A stretch of DNA of 64,000 bases from Atriophallophorus winterbourni (taxonomy: Eukaryota; Platyhelminthes; Trematoda; Plagiorchiida; Microphallidae): contig JACCGJ010002793.1 in the NCBI GenBank assembly GCA_013407085.1, forward strand, positions 1 to 64,000, in the 5' to 3' direction. The notes beneath the pieces were generated by a model. That model was not told the DNA's origin, searched no databases, and saw only the letters and a program-made list of their open reading frames with translations. Each line of letters begins with the position of its first letter. Position 1 is the stretch's first letter. Made by a program: the position numbers and the translations under genes. Shown here in pieces: positions 64,000 to 64,000 of the stretch.

Positions 64000-64000
64000 C

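Overview
The window is eukaryotic, intron-bearing, AT-rich genomic DNA from an invertebrate. The best guess is a flatworm, probably a digenean trematode close to schistosomes. The reasons are: hammerhead-bearing repeats resembling the schistosome Sm-alpha type; a sulfotransferase-like gene resembling the family of the schistosome drug-activating sulfotransferase; a 54-bp intron in one predicted gene; and a mix of CR1-like, RTE-like, Mag/Gypsy and Penelope-like elements. The species cannot be named from the sequence alone.

Layout. 1-2.37 kb: 5' part of an RTE-like LINE on the minus strand, split by an insertion. 2.4-3.6 kb: LINE debris. 4.16-9.02 kb: an almost full-length but dead Mag-type Gypsy LTR retrotransposon flanked by a 70-bp direct repeat. 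9.4-10 kb: two Sm-alpha-like hammerhead repeats. 10.7-24 kb: a mosaic of CR1-like, RTE-like and Jockey-like LINE fragments with hammerhead repeats inserted in them. 24.4-33.6 kb: a seven-exon gene for a secreted protein of three CUB-like domains, with an exon-plus-intron copy of it decayed at about 18.75-19.7 kb. 34.8-42.3 kb: debris, a 300-bp tandem duplication and LINE fragments. 42.3-47.04 kb: the most complete CR1-like LINE, whose ORF1 is broken by a hammerhead repeat with a clean target-site duplication. 47.3-47.5 kb: a small predicted two-exon gene. 51.3-53.3 kb: a second RTE-like 5' copy. 54.6-56.8 kb: a two-exon membrane-anchored sulfotransferase-like gene. 58.2-59.04 kb: a tandem hammerhead array. 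59.55-62.61 kb: a Penelope-like element (PLE) with inverted terminal arms, carrying an intact-looking 785-bp gag-only mini LTR retrotransposon. Right edge: the GIY-YIG end of a second PLE family.

Only two host genes are well supported (CUB-like and sulfotransferase-like). The central theme is self-cleaving RNA. At least four repeat types here carry hammerhead cores: retrozyme-like families A and B, the Sm-alpha-like family, and the PLE arms. In all of them helix III is a short, self-complementary, loop-less palindrome, so the most reasonable active form would be a dimer or a tandem transcript. Copies of families A and B sit inside LINE ORFs, a gene intron, and a tandem array. Shared 3' ends and target-site duplications indicate that family A spreads by retrotransposition.

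All family names come from motif recognition by eye. No database search or folding program was run.
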